Positions 36,254 through 48,866 of a stretch of DNA of 64,000 bases are shown piece by piece (the first letter of the stretch is position 1; each line of letters begins with the position of its first letter). The stretch is from Sorghum bicolor (Eukaryota; Streptophyta; Magnoliopsida; Poales; Poaceae), in the NCBI RefSeq assembly GCF_000003195.3, contig NC_012879.2, positions 34,339,505 through 34,403,504 on the forward strand, given 5' to 3'. The position numbers and the translations under genes were made by a program. Under the pieces are notes generated by a model, which worked only from the letters and a program-made list of their open reading frames with translations, ran no database searches and was not told the origin of the DNA.

Positions 36254-36478
36254 GGCCTTGTTTAGTTCTGAAAACTTTAACACTTACGTTTTTATTTGAC
36301 AAATATTGTTCAATTATGGACTAACTAGATTCAAAAGATTCATCTCACGATTTACAAATAAACTGGCAATTAATTTTTGTTTTCATTTATATTTAGTGCT
36401 TCATACACATGCTGCAAGATTTGGTGTGACAGGAAATCTTAAAAAGTTATTGGTTTTTAGAATGAACTAAACAAGGCC
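36254..36478. mobile_element. MITE, GGCCTTGTTTAGTTC family
   Basis: 225 bp with near-perfect inverted ends GGCCTTGTTTAGTTC and GAACTAAACAAGGCC. This is a very common panicoid-grass non-autonomous family. Confidence 0.88.
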
Positions 36479-36528
36479 TTGGTCAGTGGGGCGAAATGCC
36501 TACTTGTAGTGACGCAATTGTAGAATGA

Positions 36529-36556
36529 CTAGTAGGAAGCGCGCCCCCTGGGCGCG
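36529..36556 (-). mobile_element. Helitron-like 3' terminus (hairpin plus CTAG)
   Basis: On the minus strand a perfect 7-bp stem (CGCGCCC/GGGCGCG, positions 36556-36540, loop of 3) is followed by 7 nt and CTAG (36532-36529), then T. A GC hairpin a few bases before CTRR and insertion before T are the defining 3' marks of Helitrons. The element would extend to the right, where a helicase remnant and TOP2-like exons lie on the same strand. The 5' TC end is not identified. Confidence 0.6.
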
Positions 36557-37059
36557 AGTTGTCATGTATTTCTAAGATTATACAGGTAAGCTACACATGT
36601 TGCATACAATGGCCATGTATATGATTGAGGTCTATTGATGCACACAAAGTTATTAGAGGATGAATACAGTGGCCATCGAGGGTAGAAATAATAGACAAAT
36701 TTTGGGGCAAAAGATGCATGCTTAGTTTTAGCACGGTAATACGAATATAGGATCAGATAACGGAAACGAACACGGTCATATTGCCTATGGTCTTATATGT
36801 ACCATACAGAGCCATTACACAAGCTTATCGGTATTTTATACATTGTTTCGTCAGTGGCAATTTACAAAAGTTTAGGGGCATTGAAGGTCCACTTTCTAAT
36901 GGCATGGACATATATAGTTGGCTTTCTTGTTGGCTGCGCTGCCAATTGTGACAAGAAATTGCTGCATCTACATCCTGAGTACCTGCATAGGGAACAAATA
37001 CACTGTTTAGTCTCATAAAGAAACAGTTATTGTCTGGAATACCTGTAAGTAGGGGAGTA

Positions 37060-37205
37060 TATTTTTTTGGTCTACTATGTATACACAATACACACAACAG
37101 AGATGCATCACCAGACAAAATAGAAGCAAATACTTCTTTATAGACGACCTTTTTTTCATTTATACAACGGCCATCCTTGGCTTCTATGAAATGGCTGTCA
37201 CTACG
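37060..37205 (-). pseudogene. Probable Helitron helicase tail fragment
   Basis: The minus strand reads DGRCINEKKVVYKEVFASIL, resembling the KNVVYKEVF end of plant Helitron helicases. It lies 500 bp inside the Helitron-like 3' terminus at 36529. The match is short, so this could be chance. Confidence 0.45.
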
Positions 37206-37683
37206 TGAAACATCCAAGTATCAATGAGAAAGATGTAGTTGGTAGACTCGGTAATCACCGGCCTAACTTGCCAGCCAATGAATGTAGAGACAAGAACATC
37301 TTGATGCAAAAAAAATTATAATTTAACAATGAATGGACATACATATCAGGAATATCTCTGTAAATTCTTTTTTTTCACACCTGCATACAAGATTGAACTT
37401 AGATATATAACATAGTCTGTATTGGAAAGACTAACTAGATATATCTAAAATATATTCAATTTTGCTCATGCTCTATGCACCAGACATCTTGGTATCGACA
37501 AATGGATCTACTGCGTGAGCAGGACTCTGAAATCCAAAGGAAGGTATGCAAGGCTGAAAACTAACAAAGGAAGCTGAACTAAACACGACACGAAAAGGTA
37601 ATATTTATGTGGCAACTACTGAGCATCCGGACCATCAAGTTCTATTTTTCAAAGCATCAAGTCCTATATTTAAGGGAAAGTTG

Positions 37684-37941
37684 TCAAACAAAAATGTGGC
37701 CTGCACGAATATTATCACCTGCAAGGGAGGCATGAAGCCTATCCCATCTCATAATTGAAGTGCATGAGTCCATCCAATTTCCCCAGTGATCGTGGATACG
37801 AAGAATAAGTTGTGATGCTAAGCCAAAACATAGATGACTTTCCAAGTGTGCAGCCTGCATAGTAAAATAAGAAAGAAAAATCATATTTTTGACATGAATG
37901 CAAGTAGTACCAAGTTGCTGGATTGTTGACCAGTTCTCCAT
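37684..37941 (-). other. Unrecognised minus-strand ORF, possible captured exon
   Basis: An open stretch containing HDHWGNWMDSCTSIMRWDRL reads more like protein than its surroundings, and the sequence before it (to 37860) ends in an AG-like acceptor. I do not recognise the family and no neighbouring exon supports it. Confidence 0.25.
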
Positions 37942-40900
37942 TTTATTTTGTATTTTGAAACATCTTTTCTTTTGAATAACTTACTGATATATCACAGTAA
38001 ATTAGAGTATCATTCCGTAAAAATCAATTAAAAGAACTGTAAGCTGAGGAGAAAAGAACTGCACTTCCAGTGTCATAGCTCGTGCTGCTTGTCCACTGCA
38101 TTCACATCCCTTACCTGATGAGTATGGACGCACGAATGAATTCGAACGAACCAACCTACAGGGTAAACAAGGTAATGAAACAAAAAGAAACACAAGAATA
38201 TAAATACAGAAGCAAATGTGAAGGAGAGCTCTTTGAATTTTATAATATATTCTACAATAGGAAGGAACCATCTACAAAAGAAATTCAGAACAAGTCATTC
38301 TCATGCATGAAGACTTTATATTTTAATTAAATGAAGTAAATTTGCACTATTCATTTCAGACTTAGTCGACAATTCAGGGTCCTGCTCAGTAGTTACACAC
38401 CTGAGAACAATCCACCAGCCGAACAAGCTGAAACCATAGCAACTCAGCCAAGAATATTTTAGATGAAAGTAAATATTTTTAGTCAATAAGAATACATATA
38501 TCAGACACAAGAGGTAGTCATATCCCCTTATGATTCCTTGTGCTTTGGCACCATCCTGATTCTCCCAAGAGGGCTTGGCTTGTTCAAATTCCTCAAACTG
38601 CATTTCTCTGAGCTTCGTATGTAGGCCTTCTTTATCCATGTCAAATAATTTGATTTCTCCAGTTCGAACAGCTTTAATAAATCTAACTTTGTTCTATGCC
38701 ATTTTCAAGTCGCGGCCAGCCATTTCCACTAGCTTTTGCTGCATACTGACAATTACTAAATGTGATATCAAATAGTCCAAAGAATATGTGCCATTCAATT
38801 ATTAAATGGAAACGTACCTTTCTTTTCTCAAAAAAAGCAAGCCTGAAGTCATAGGATTCCTTAAGTACTGAAATAAATGACACAATTTAGTTACAATACG
38901 ACAAAAGAAATAAAAAATGGAGGTCTTGTAGCATAAAGGTAGTACATACTTTGCTCTGGACTGTCATACTTTTTAATTATGACATTTGAATCCAACAAAT
39001 GCATATTTGATGTTCCTATTGATGTTCTCAGTTCAAACTTTCTCTGAAGATCTACTTCATTGGCTTTCGCCAAATTCTCAGAATTCTCATGCATGTGTAT
39101 CATAATTTCAACATCATTGCTGCCTCTCTTTTTTTCATAACTCTGTAAAATTATTATGATTAAAAACTAGTGGACAACAATCATTTCATGATTAAACCAT
39201 ACTATGTAATCAATTACCTTCATGAATTTGTCTTCTCAGTCCATAAAAGTTTTAAGCTTCTTTTCATAATTCTCCATCGAGATGTTCACTGGGAGCTCAC
39301 TTATTTTTAGTGTAGTTTTGTCAACAACCTTTATGATACCACTAGCGGTATAGGTAACACCTGATTTCTTGGTCTTGGTAGTTTCGTTTTTGACACTCAC
39401 TTCTCCCTGTTGGTTCATGTACAGAAAATAAAACACAAACATTAGATTTTTTTAGGACAAAAATAAAAACAGAATTGTAAAAAAAAGCATGTATTACTAA
39501 CGTGGAAATGTCTGAACCACGGTTTCATTTCTTCCAACGTCTCTGATCCCTGTATCATTAGTTTCAAATTGTGTACAATATCTTTGGGATTGTAACAAGG
39601 AATCTTTGTGCTCCATCCGGTACCAATTCCTTGAACTCCATTGATTAAATCATTGGAAGGATTAGCAAATACCTAAAAAGTGACAACCAGGCCTTAGCTA
39701 CTTATTATCAAGGTCAAATTGCTGAGGGTGGATGGAGCAATTGGTGCCTAGTTATTACCATGAAGGTTCAATTGATTGCCCATCTTCACGCAAATAATCG
39801 AGCAGAATATGATCATTTTCATTAAATATCCTGCGAGTGATACTTGATAACTCTGTGAAGATATATCTAGCACTAGCAGCATCTTTGCCTCCCTAAAATG
39901 AAAAACAAGCATGAATAAAATGGTTAACAACTAGTTTTCTCATAGTGGGTTGTTAACTCACCTCTAATCTTGTACCAAATTGCCCATTGGTACGCAAAAG
40001 ATTGATATTTTTGCTTCCAAAAAAATCTTGAGCCATTCTTACTATTGTGTTTGATAGATTTTGTTCACCATGATGATAAGCAGAACATTTTGCCACAGAC
40101 GCGATGAACTGTGCCACCTGTGATCAAGTAGTAAATTAGCAATATTATAAGGCTAATTTAGAGAGAACATGACACATAAATCATAATATGACAGCCCAAC
40201 CAGAGGCTCAACCCTTTTCTACTTATAAGCTAGGACTGAAGCTTTGGAGTGCATATGATTCTCATCATCATAGACTATATGGATCAAGCTTGAGATTGAC
40301 AACCCACAAGACAAAAGTTTCAAGCAAGCTAGTCTACCTTTATATATTCAGGTGCCAGTATACATAAGGAAACTAAAACTAAATATAAAATGGCAATCCA
40401 ATCTAATGAAACTATGGAATACAAAAGATCGAAGCCTACCACATTCTCAGCCATAGCGCCGACTGATATCAAAATATGTGGAAAAGATTCATATTAGAAA
40501 AAACAAATGATACTTGGGATGCCATACCTTTGTTTCCATGTTCAAATTTTTCTTAAATGCGCTGAACATTATCTTTCTCTGCCTTTTTTTTAAATCCATC
40601 TGCCATTGATGGTATAGACCGATGCATGTCTAGTACCATGTATAATGTGAGCCCTTTCTTAATGGAGTCAAGGGTTCTTATCGTTTTCCCAGTTTGAAGA
40701 AGTACACTTTCTTCAGGATGAAATTTTTGTTATCACATTAATGTTGGTCCTTAAATTAACCTGAATGAATCTCTAAAAATAATATCAAAACCGACCATGC
40801 AGTTATGAAGAAAGTTATAAATCCATTTCTTTTGTTCCTCCACTTTATGTTTATTGAATGCTGTCTTGATAGCCTTATCATCTTCTTCATTCACCCACAC

Positions 40901-42685
40901 AAAATATTTCTAATGGATGTCAACATCTTTGAAATATTGCATCCCTTCCTTAAGTGTGCTCGTACCTAACCCCTGCATATATGAAAAATGTCCAAGTTGA
41001 AGACCACATAGAAAAATTGAAATGATTAAAATTTGAGCAAAAAAACACACCTATAGTACTTTATAGACCATTTACTTAATTTTGTCCCATGTTTACTTTT
41101 CTCCCATGCCGTATATGTAATACCCAATTCTTTTCCCTCATGGTGCGGTTAAGAAAATTTTCCACTGGGTAGCATAGATCACTCCTTTGTGTGCACATAA
41201 CCATAAGATATATCAGAAGATAGTTATCACTTCATAATAGTTTAAAATGCATCTTCCAGTGATATCAAGGTACTACCCCCCTTAAGACAAGGTTGGTTGG
41301 GGGACATTAGGGACTAATTCTCCTATCCTTTTTCGACGCTACACATCATAGTCTTTTAAATTCCTTGTACCAAGTCTCTTAATCCAAGGTTGGTTTGAAC
41401 ACTAAGTTCCATCTATTGGTACCTTTATCACAATTAAGTTGTTTCACTCTCATATTGTATATGTAACTTTGTAGCCTTTGGTGTCATCTGATCCTCGTAC
41501 ACAACTCTTAATCCATGAGTATCAGCAATGACATATATCTCTATTAATATTCTCTAAATGGGATGATTATCTTGAACAAACCAAACACTTGATGTCCTTA
41601 TTGATGTTCCAGTCATTAACCACTTATTCTCCCTGTAGTTCTTTAATTGGGCTACCCCCTTAAGAAAAGTCAACTAGTGGACCAAGAAAGGTAGGTTGCA
41701 TGTTTTTGAGTTAAGTTAACTAACATTGAGAACATTTGACATCCCAAAGAACTTTTGTGCAAGAGAACAAATAGGATTCCTGAATTTTTCTCATAATATG
41801 AAAACACCATCGTAGTAAAACAGGTATAACTCTTATTCTGTTAATCCAATAGAGTTGTAGCTTATACAGTTAGAAAATTTATGAAATTTCCTACAACTTT
41901 CATTTAGAATACCTCCTTAGGTTTTGTATTTAAGCTTAGGTAAAATAGCCAAACTTAAAATCCATCCTGACAATGTCTCAGCAAAGGTGCAGTAATTTTC
42001 CAGAAGTTATATCTCGAGCTACTTAACTCATCTGGAGGTGATCCTTACATTTTTGAAAAGCTTAGCAAATCCTTTTCAACTTTTGTATACAACATTTTCC
42101 CAGATTCTGACTTTAACTTGGCTGAAAATAGGAAATGCCAGATCTGTCCGGATTTTGAAATAGAACAGAAACATCCAATTGTAAATGTCATATCTCAGGT
42201 TGTACTTATCCAAATGAGTTCCAGCTTATACTGTTGGAAATCTTAGAAAATTTTCTACAACGTTTCTATAGAACACTTTTCCAAATTCTATAGCTATATT
42301 TGTCTCAAACAGTAGTCAACCGAAACTGGTCCAGATTTCTGACAGCACAACTGTATCATCTCGTGATTTTTGTAACCTCTAAACCAAAATAGCTATGAGG
42401 GTGATTCTTGCGGTCAGAGAAATATCTTAAAGCCTAGTTATTCCAAGAAAAATTTGATAAACTTTGTACAAACCGAACTTGAGACACACCAGAATTATTG
42501 CAGACTGCTCCAGAAAACAACAAGGGATAGAAACAAGAGATAGCCAAACCCAACTACTTATTTCATTAATCCTTATGCCTTAGACCTATAAACTAATGAA
42601 ATTGTGAGGTAATCCCACAAGATTATTGCACTCATTACAAAGATCTAAATCAAGCATACACATAATAACAAACCAACTAAGCATT

Positions 42686-43909
42686 TGTTGACGGTTCTTA
42701 AGTATCAATTTTAATTATCAAATAAACAAGAGAATGGACCAATATGCAACCATCACCTAGAATTAGGGTTTGATCTGACAGAATTCCACAAGTTTTGTTG
42801 TTTATCTATTTCTGCAGGGGGTTATCAGGAAATAAGGAAGAAAGGCCCACATGTCGGGATTACATAGAGATATCAACGCACCGCGCAATTTTACTTCATC
42901 TAGAAGACTCCAGAAGCCACGAGACCGAAGCGGAGGCAAAACTGGGCTAGGCCCAGGGCGCCCGCCCTGGAAGCCTGGGCGCCCGCCCCCTGCTGGAGCC
43001 AAATCAGGACTCTTTCGCTCGGGATATTCCACCGACCTATTGGATCAAGAAAAACATAGTACCACCTCGCCTATCGACCCAAAAACGCATAGAAGGGGAG
43101 GACTATATAAGCAAGGCCCCCTGGCCCCTGGAGAAGACATGAAGAAATTATCATAGAGACTGAGGGGTGCCCTCGAAGGAAAACCTCTTCTCTAATTAAT
43201 ATTTCTTTTTAGGCTTAGCAACCAATGTAAGGTAGAAATAGATCTTCTAGTTTCTACTAGATTGAGAGAGATAGAGTGGAGGTGTAGATTGGAGGAAGCC
43301 CGGCCTGTCGGTGTCTACTCCAAGCTTGTACCTGCGGGATCAAGTTCTCCTAACCCGAAGCTTGCTCTTCAGTAATTCGACTTCTAAATTCTAGTAAGTT
43401 CTTGTTTTATTGTTCTTATGGTTTATGAGTTTACTTTAATCTCTTCGCGTAGAGTTTAGAGTAATCATTGCTGGCGTAAACGTGGTGTTTAGGCTGGGGT
43501 ACTCATAGATATTCCCTGACTAGCTGGACCGTGGTAGTAGTGAGGAACGTGACAATTCCGAGCTACCTTTGTAGATCACATCTCGTTAGCAGGAAGGATA
43601 GGGTTTATAGGTGCAGGTTGAACATCCTCTGTGGTGTCTAGATTCCGTTAGCCTCCCCATTAGAACAGTAGATCATCCTTACCAAGGTTAGAAGGAGACT
43701 ACGGTTACAGTCTTCTCTATTTATCACTCACGTCGAAAGACATTCTTTGTGCCTAAAGGTTAGTAGTAATAGACCGGTTAGTCAGATGCACTCTTTCTCC
43801 TAGTGGTAAAAAAATAAATACGATACTCTGGATAATTTCCCGGGTGAAGTGCTCACCGATATCCGTGCGCTTGCGGATCAATTCCTTATTGCGTTCCCAA
43901 ATATCAACA
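42686..43909 (+). repeat. 5' LTR of the Athila-like element
   Basis: 1224 bp, TGTTGACGGTTCTTAAG...AAATATCAACA. Paired GGGCGCCCGCCC boxes start at 42956 and 42977; the TATA box TATATAA is at 43104-43110, 116 bp after the second box. Confidence 0.95.
43104..43110 (+). promoter_or_regulatory. LTR TATA box
   Basis: GACTATATAAGCAAGGCCCC; the same core is at 51164-51170 in the 3' LTR. Transcription of the genomic RNA should begin about 30 bp downstream. Confidence 0.7.
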
Positions 43910-43917
43910 AGCATTTC

Positions 43918-43935
43918 TGGCGCCGTTGCCGGGGA
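43918..43935 (+). promoter_or_regulatory. Primer binding site of the Athila-like element
   Basis: TGGCGCCGTTGCCGGGGA lies 8 bp after the 5' LTR. This is the tRNA-complementary start of minus-strand synthesis usual in Athila-type elements. Confidence 0.85.
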
Positions 43936-44041
43936 GAAAGACGGTTGCTGAGATAACCTGTGTCTTGCTATTAGCTTGTATCTATACTTTTATCTTTTCT
44001 TATCTTTTATATCCTTTATTTATTTTCTTTACTCTTACCCT

Positions 44042-47000
44042 ATGGAAAACCAAAACTCTAAATCGATCCATGAGTCTGCAATCCCTTTAGCAACTGACCT
44101 TTTACCATGGGAATCATCACAACCTATCCAAACATCCCAGTATAAGTTAAGTTCTAGGTTGATTGCCATGATTCAAAACCTATCTTTTTCGGGAAAGGAA
44201 GACAAAAACCCTTACCTTCATATTAGAGATTTTGAGCAAACATGTGATTGTCTTCGCATTGAAGGCATTTCTGATAAGACTTTACGTTGGAAGCTTTTTC
44301 CTTTTTCTCTAAGGGGAGAAGCTAGACAATGGTATAGTCAGAAGGTAAGTCAACAACAAGGTGAATGGGGAGTCTTACGAGCCAACTTTTGTCTAGATTT
44401 CTATTCCCTTGACCGTATAGCCGACCTTAGACTCGAAGTCCTATCTTTTAAACAAAAAGATAATGAAACTTTGGGAAAATCCTGGAAACGTTTTTCTGAT
44501 CTTTTAGAATCTGGTCCAAACCTTAATCTTGAAGACCCTATTCTTTTATTTCACTTTTTTCGAGGTCTTCAGAAAAATCACAAACAAATGCTGCACACAA
44601 TGTCTGGAGGTTCTTTCTTTCGCATCCCTGCTGATAAAGCAAGAGTGATCCTAGATAGAATCCTAGAAGCTGAGATGGATAATACCCTTCATGATGAAAC
44701 CTACGAAGCCGAAGTAGACACTCTGCCAAATTCTTCATCTACTTTAGCTATCCCAAGTTCTGAGCCACAAGAGGAAGAAATTCCACCACCGGACTTCATG
44801 CTGGATATAGAATCCGATCTTTTTGCCGATTTTGGAAATATTTCAAACTACCATTCTATTGACAAACCCCAAAACGGCCAGTTTAGCATTTATTTACCAA
44901 GTGAATATCAATTGAGAGAGCTTATCTCAGTAATGAGTAGCGAATGGTTGGAGGAATCAGAGCTTTCCTCTGATGTGATCCGTTTGGACACACCCTCTAT
45001 AACTATACGTTGTGCTTATAATTCTGATCGGTTTAATGCTCTTTATAATCCTGTTGTGGGGATCAACATTATGTCTGAATCTTCTGCACTTAAACTATTT
45101 AAAAATATTGTCTTAACCCCCACAACAAAGACCATAAAGGAATCTTCGGGATGATTAGTCCCCAGTCTTGGAATTATTAATGTCCTACCTCTTACGGTAG
45201 AAGGCTCCATGGTTCATTTGAACTTCTATATCTTTGATACATGGGACTTCGACCTGTTAATAGGACAACCTTTTAGAAGACTCCTTTATGAAGGTCATGC
45301 TGGAAAGCTACACATTTCTTTTGGAAAAACTTTTCAATTCCCAATGATAATTTCACACTCCTTAAATAATAAGGCCGAGTCATATCTTTTGCCTGATCCT
45401 ATGGAGGAAGTAAAGGCTGCATCTCTAGAGCTTTTAGATGAATCAGACTTAGAAGACGAAACTCCTTTCTTCACAGAAGAAGAAGACGAACCTTCTGAGC
45501 CTGAACCCTTAGACGAGTTTGCAGAAACACCTAGACCCCCCATAGAACTTAAAACTTTACCACTCGGTCTTACCTATGCTTTCCTAAACAATAATCCAGA
45601 GTTCCCTGTGATCATTAGCGATAAACTCACTCAGGATCAAACTTTGCGATTAATGACCATTCTTGAGAAACATTACTCAGTATTCGGCTACTCACTTCAA
45701 GATCTTACAGGAATCAGTCCTATGATTTGTACCCATCGTATTCCAACAGATCCTTCTGTTACACCCTCTCGAGAACCCCAACGTAGACTTAACAACACTA
45801 TGAGAGAGGTAGTTAAAAAGGAAGTTATAAAGTTGCTGCATGCAGGGATTATATATCCTGTGCCGCACAGTGAGTGGGTAAGCCCAGTACAAGTTGTGCC
45901 CAAAAAGGGAGGCATGACAGTTATTATGAATGAAAAGAATGAGCTAATTCCGCAACGCACCGTCACAGGATGGCGGATGTGCATAGACTATAGAAAATTA
46001 AACAAAGCCACGAGAAAAGATCACTTTCTTTTACCTTTTATAGATGAGATGCTAGAGCGGTTAGCAAACCATTCATTCTTCTGTTTCTTAGATGGATATT
46101 CAGGGTATCATCAAATCCCGATCCATCCCGATGATCAAAGCAAAACCACTTTTACATGCCCTTATGGAACTTATGCTTACCGTAGAATGTCTTTCGGGTT
46201 ATGTAATGCACCAGCTTCTTTTCAAAGATGCATGATGTCTATATTTTCTGATATGATTGAAGAGATTATGGAAGTTTTCATGGATGATTTCTCTGTTTAT
46301 GGAAAAACTTTTGATAGTTGTCTTGAAAACTTAGACAAGGTTTTGCAAAGATGTGAAGAAAAGCACTTAATCCTTAATTGGGAAAAATGTCATTTTATGG
46401 TTAGGGAAGGAATAGTGCTAGGACACTTAGTTTCTGAAAGAGGTATTGAGGTAGACAAAGCTAAAATTGAAGTAATTGAACAACTACCTCCACCTGTGAA
46501 CATAAAAGGAATTCGAAGCTTTCTTGGCCATGCTGTTTTTTATCGTAGATTCATAAAAGATTTTTCATTTATTGCTAGACCACTTACTCTTTTGCTAGCC
46601 AAGGATGCTCCTTTCGAATTTGATGATGCATGTCTAACATCTTTCAATTTATTAAAGAAAGCACTCATCTCTGCACCAATCATTCAACCCCCTGATTGGC
46701 CGTTGCCTTTTGAAATTATGTGTGATGCTAGTGATTATGCTGTGGGGGCAGTATTGGGGCAAACTAAAGATAAGAAGCATCATGCAATTGCTTATGCCAG
46801 TAAAACTTTGACAGGAGCTCAACTTAATTATGCAACCACTGAAAAAGAGCTTCTGGCTGTTGTCTTTGCCATAGATAAATTTAGATCTTATTTAGTTGGA
46901 GCTAAAATAATTGTTTACACTGATCATGCTGCACTAAAATATTTGCTCACTAAAAAAGATGCTAAACCTCGCCTGATTAGATGGATTTTATTACTCCAAG

Positions 47001-48436
47001 AATTTGACTTAGAAATAAAAGATAAAAAGGGAGTAGAAAATTCTGTTGCTGATCACCTGTCTAGAATGTATTTTAAGAGTCCACAGGAAACCCCAATCAA
47101 TGATTCACTCCGGGACGACATGCTCTACGGGATTAACAGGTCTGACCCCTGGTATGCAGATATTGTTAATTTTATGGTTTCAGGGTATGTACCACCAGGA
47201 GCAAACAAGAAGAAGCTTATTCAAGAAAGTCGTTCACATATATGGGATGAGCCATATCTCTTCCGAGTATGCTCTGACGGCTTACTCAGGAGATGTGTGA
47301 CCACTGAGGAAGGATGGAAGATCATCGACAGATGTCATTCATCACCATATGGAGGTCACTATGGAGCATTCCGTACACATTCAAAGATCTGGCAGTGTGG
47401 ATTCTACTGGCCTACAATGTATGAAGACATGAAGCAATATATCAGAAGATGTGGGCCATGTCAAAGGCACGGAAACATAAATACAAGGGATGCAATGCCA
47501 CTCACCAACAACCTTCAGATTGAGCTCTTTGATGTCTGGGGAATAGACTACATGGGTCCATTTCCTCCATCAAAGAAGTGTGAGTACATCTTGGTGGCGG
47601 TTGACTATGTCTCCAAGTGGGTAGAAGCATTACCTTGCAAGCATGCCGACAACGTCAGTTCAAAGAGGATGTTTGAAGAAATTATATTTCCAAGATTTGG
47701 AGTCCCCAGAGTAGTGATAAGTGATGGAGGAGCACACTTCATCGACAAACGCTTCAAGCAATATCTATCAAGACATGGAATCCGTCACAACATCGCTACC
47801 CCTTATCATCCTCAAACAAGTGGCCAAGCAGAGACTTCCAACAAACAAATCAAGAATATTCTTCAGAAGACAGTAAATGAAATGGGAACGGCGTGGAAAG
47901 ACAAGTTACCCGATGCACTCTAGGCATACCGGACAGCATACAAGACCCCAATTGGAATGTCTCCATACCAATTGGTGTACGGGAAGACTTGCCATCTACC
48001 TGTTGAACTAGAATTCAAAGCACACTGGGCCATAAAGAGATGGAATATGGACCTAGATGTTGCTGGAGATTATAGAAGAATGCAATTATCAGAATTGGAA
48101 GAATGGCGAGAGAAGGCATATCACAATTCAAAGATCTACAAAGAAAGAGTCAAGAGGTGGCATGACAAGAGAATCAAGAAGAAGGAGTTCACACCCGGAG
48201 ATAAGGTATTACTTTTTAATTCCAGGGTGAAGCTTTTCGGGCATGGAAAACTCCGGAGCAAATGGGAAGGACCATTCAAGGTAATCAATTCATCATCCCA
48301 CGGAGCTATCACACTTCAAAACAGTGAAGGTACGTTATTCAAGGTAAATGGTCAACGTCTTAAATTATTTTTAGAGCCCAATGAGGAATTTGAAGAAATA
48401 GACGTAGTCCATTTTTACCTTCCCATGGAGAATTAG
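44042..48436 (+). pseudogene. gag-pro-pol polyprotein of the Athila-like element, two nonsense codons
   Basis: One continuous frame of about 1465 codons from ATG 44042, broken only by TGA at 45152-45154 and TAG at 47921-47923. Gag (MENQNSKSIHESA; LRGEARQWYSQ, SFKQKDNETLG) has no CCHC knuckle that I can see. The protease region follows (NPVVGINIMSES), then RT with [11 protein letters not shown] and FMDDFSVYG (46277), RNase H ([15 protein letters not shown]), integrase with an HHCC finger (H at 47336 and 47357, C-x2-C after RR), catalytic D (47546), D (47723) and E (47831) with 35 residues between the last two, and a GPF module (SKWEGPFKV). The stops fit single C-to-T or G-to-A changes (an expected Trp at PDAL-AYRTAYK for the TAG). 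Everything else looks functional. Confidence 0.95.
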
Positions 48437-48721
48437 AGCCCGACACTTTTGGTCTGATGGTTTTGGGTCATATATATATTTTTCTAAATAATTTCGCATC
48501 TAGAAACGCGGTTGGAGAAGTGGGCCCACAGAGGAGCCAGAGAGAGGGCGGGCGCCCAGGTCAAGTGGGCGGGCGCCCAGCCCCTGTTCCCCCTCGGTCC
48601 CGACTTTCTCTGTTATGGAAAATGCACTTAGGGTGATCCGAATAATCCCTCGGATGGAAAGTTTCGCACGCACATCGACGGGAGCAACCCGAACAACCCA
48701 TAGAGGCATCCTTTTGACCCC
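48437..48721 (+). promoter_or_regulatory. Putative internal promoter upstream of the extra ORF
   Basis: Non-coding sequence after pol with paired GC boxes GGGCGGGCGCCC at 48546-48557 and 48567-48578 (starts 21 bp apart), then a TATA box 144 bp further on. The arrangement copies that of the LTR promoters, with the boxes inverted. The stretch around the TATA box (CATAGAGG..., CCCCTGACC) also echoes the LTR. Activity is inferred. Confidence 0.6.
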
Positions 48722-48730
48722 TATATAAAA
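48722..48730 (+). promoter_or_regulatory. Internal TATA box
   Basis: TATATAAAA in the context GACCCCTATATAAAAAGACC, 137 bp before the ATG of the extra ORF. Confidence 0.65.
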
Positions 48731-48866
48731 AGACCCCTGACCTTAGTTTTCAAACACCAAGCCACCAAGCTTTCTCTCCTTCAACTAGAGCTTGATTAAC
48801 TCTCCTTTAATTAGAGCTTAATTAGCTCTACTTCAATTAAATTTTTATTAGTTCCTTGCTACTCCA

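Noticed and set aside
45152..45154. Programmed stop-codon readthrough between gag and pol
   Set aside because: The TGA lies inside the protease region, not at a gag end, and upstream and downstream are in the same frame. A simple nonsense mutation is more likely, as for the TAG at 47921.
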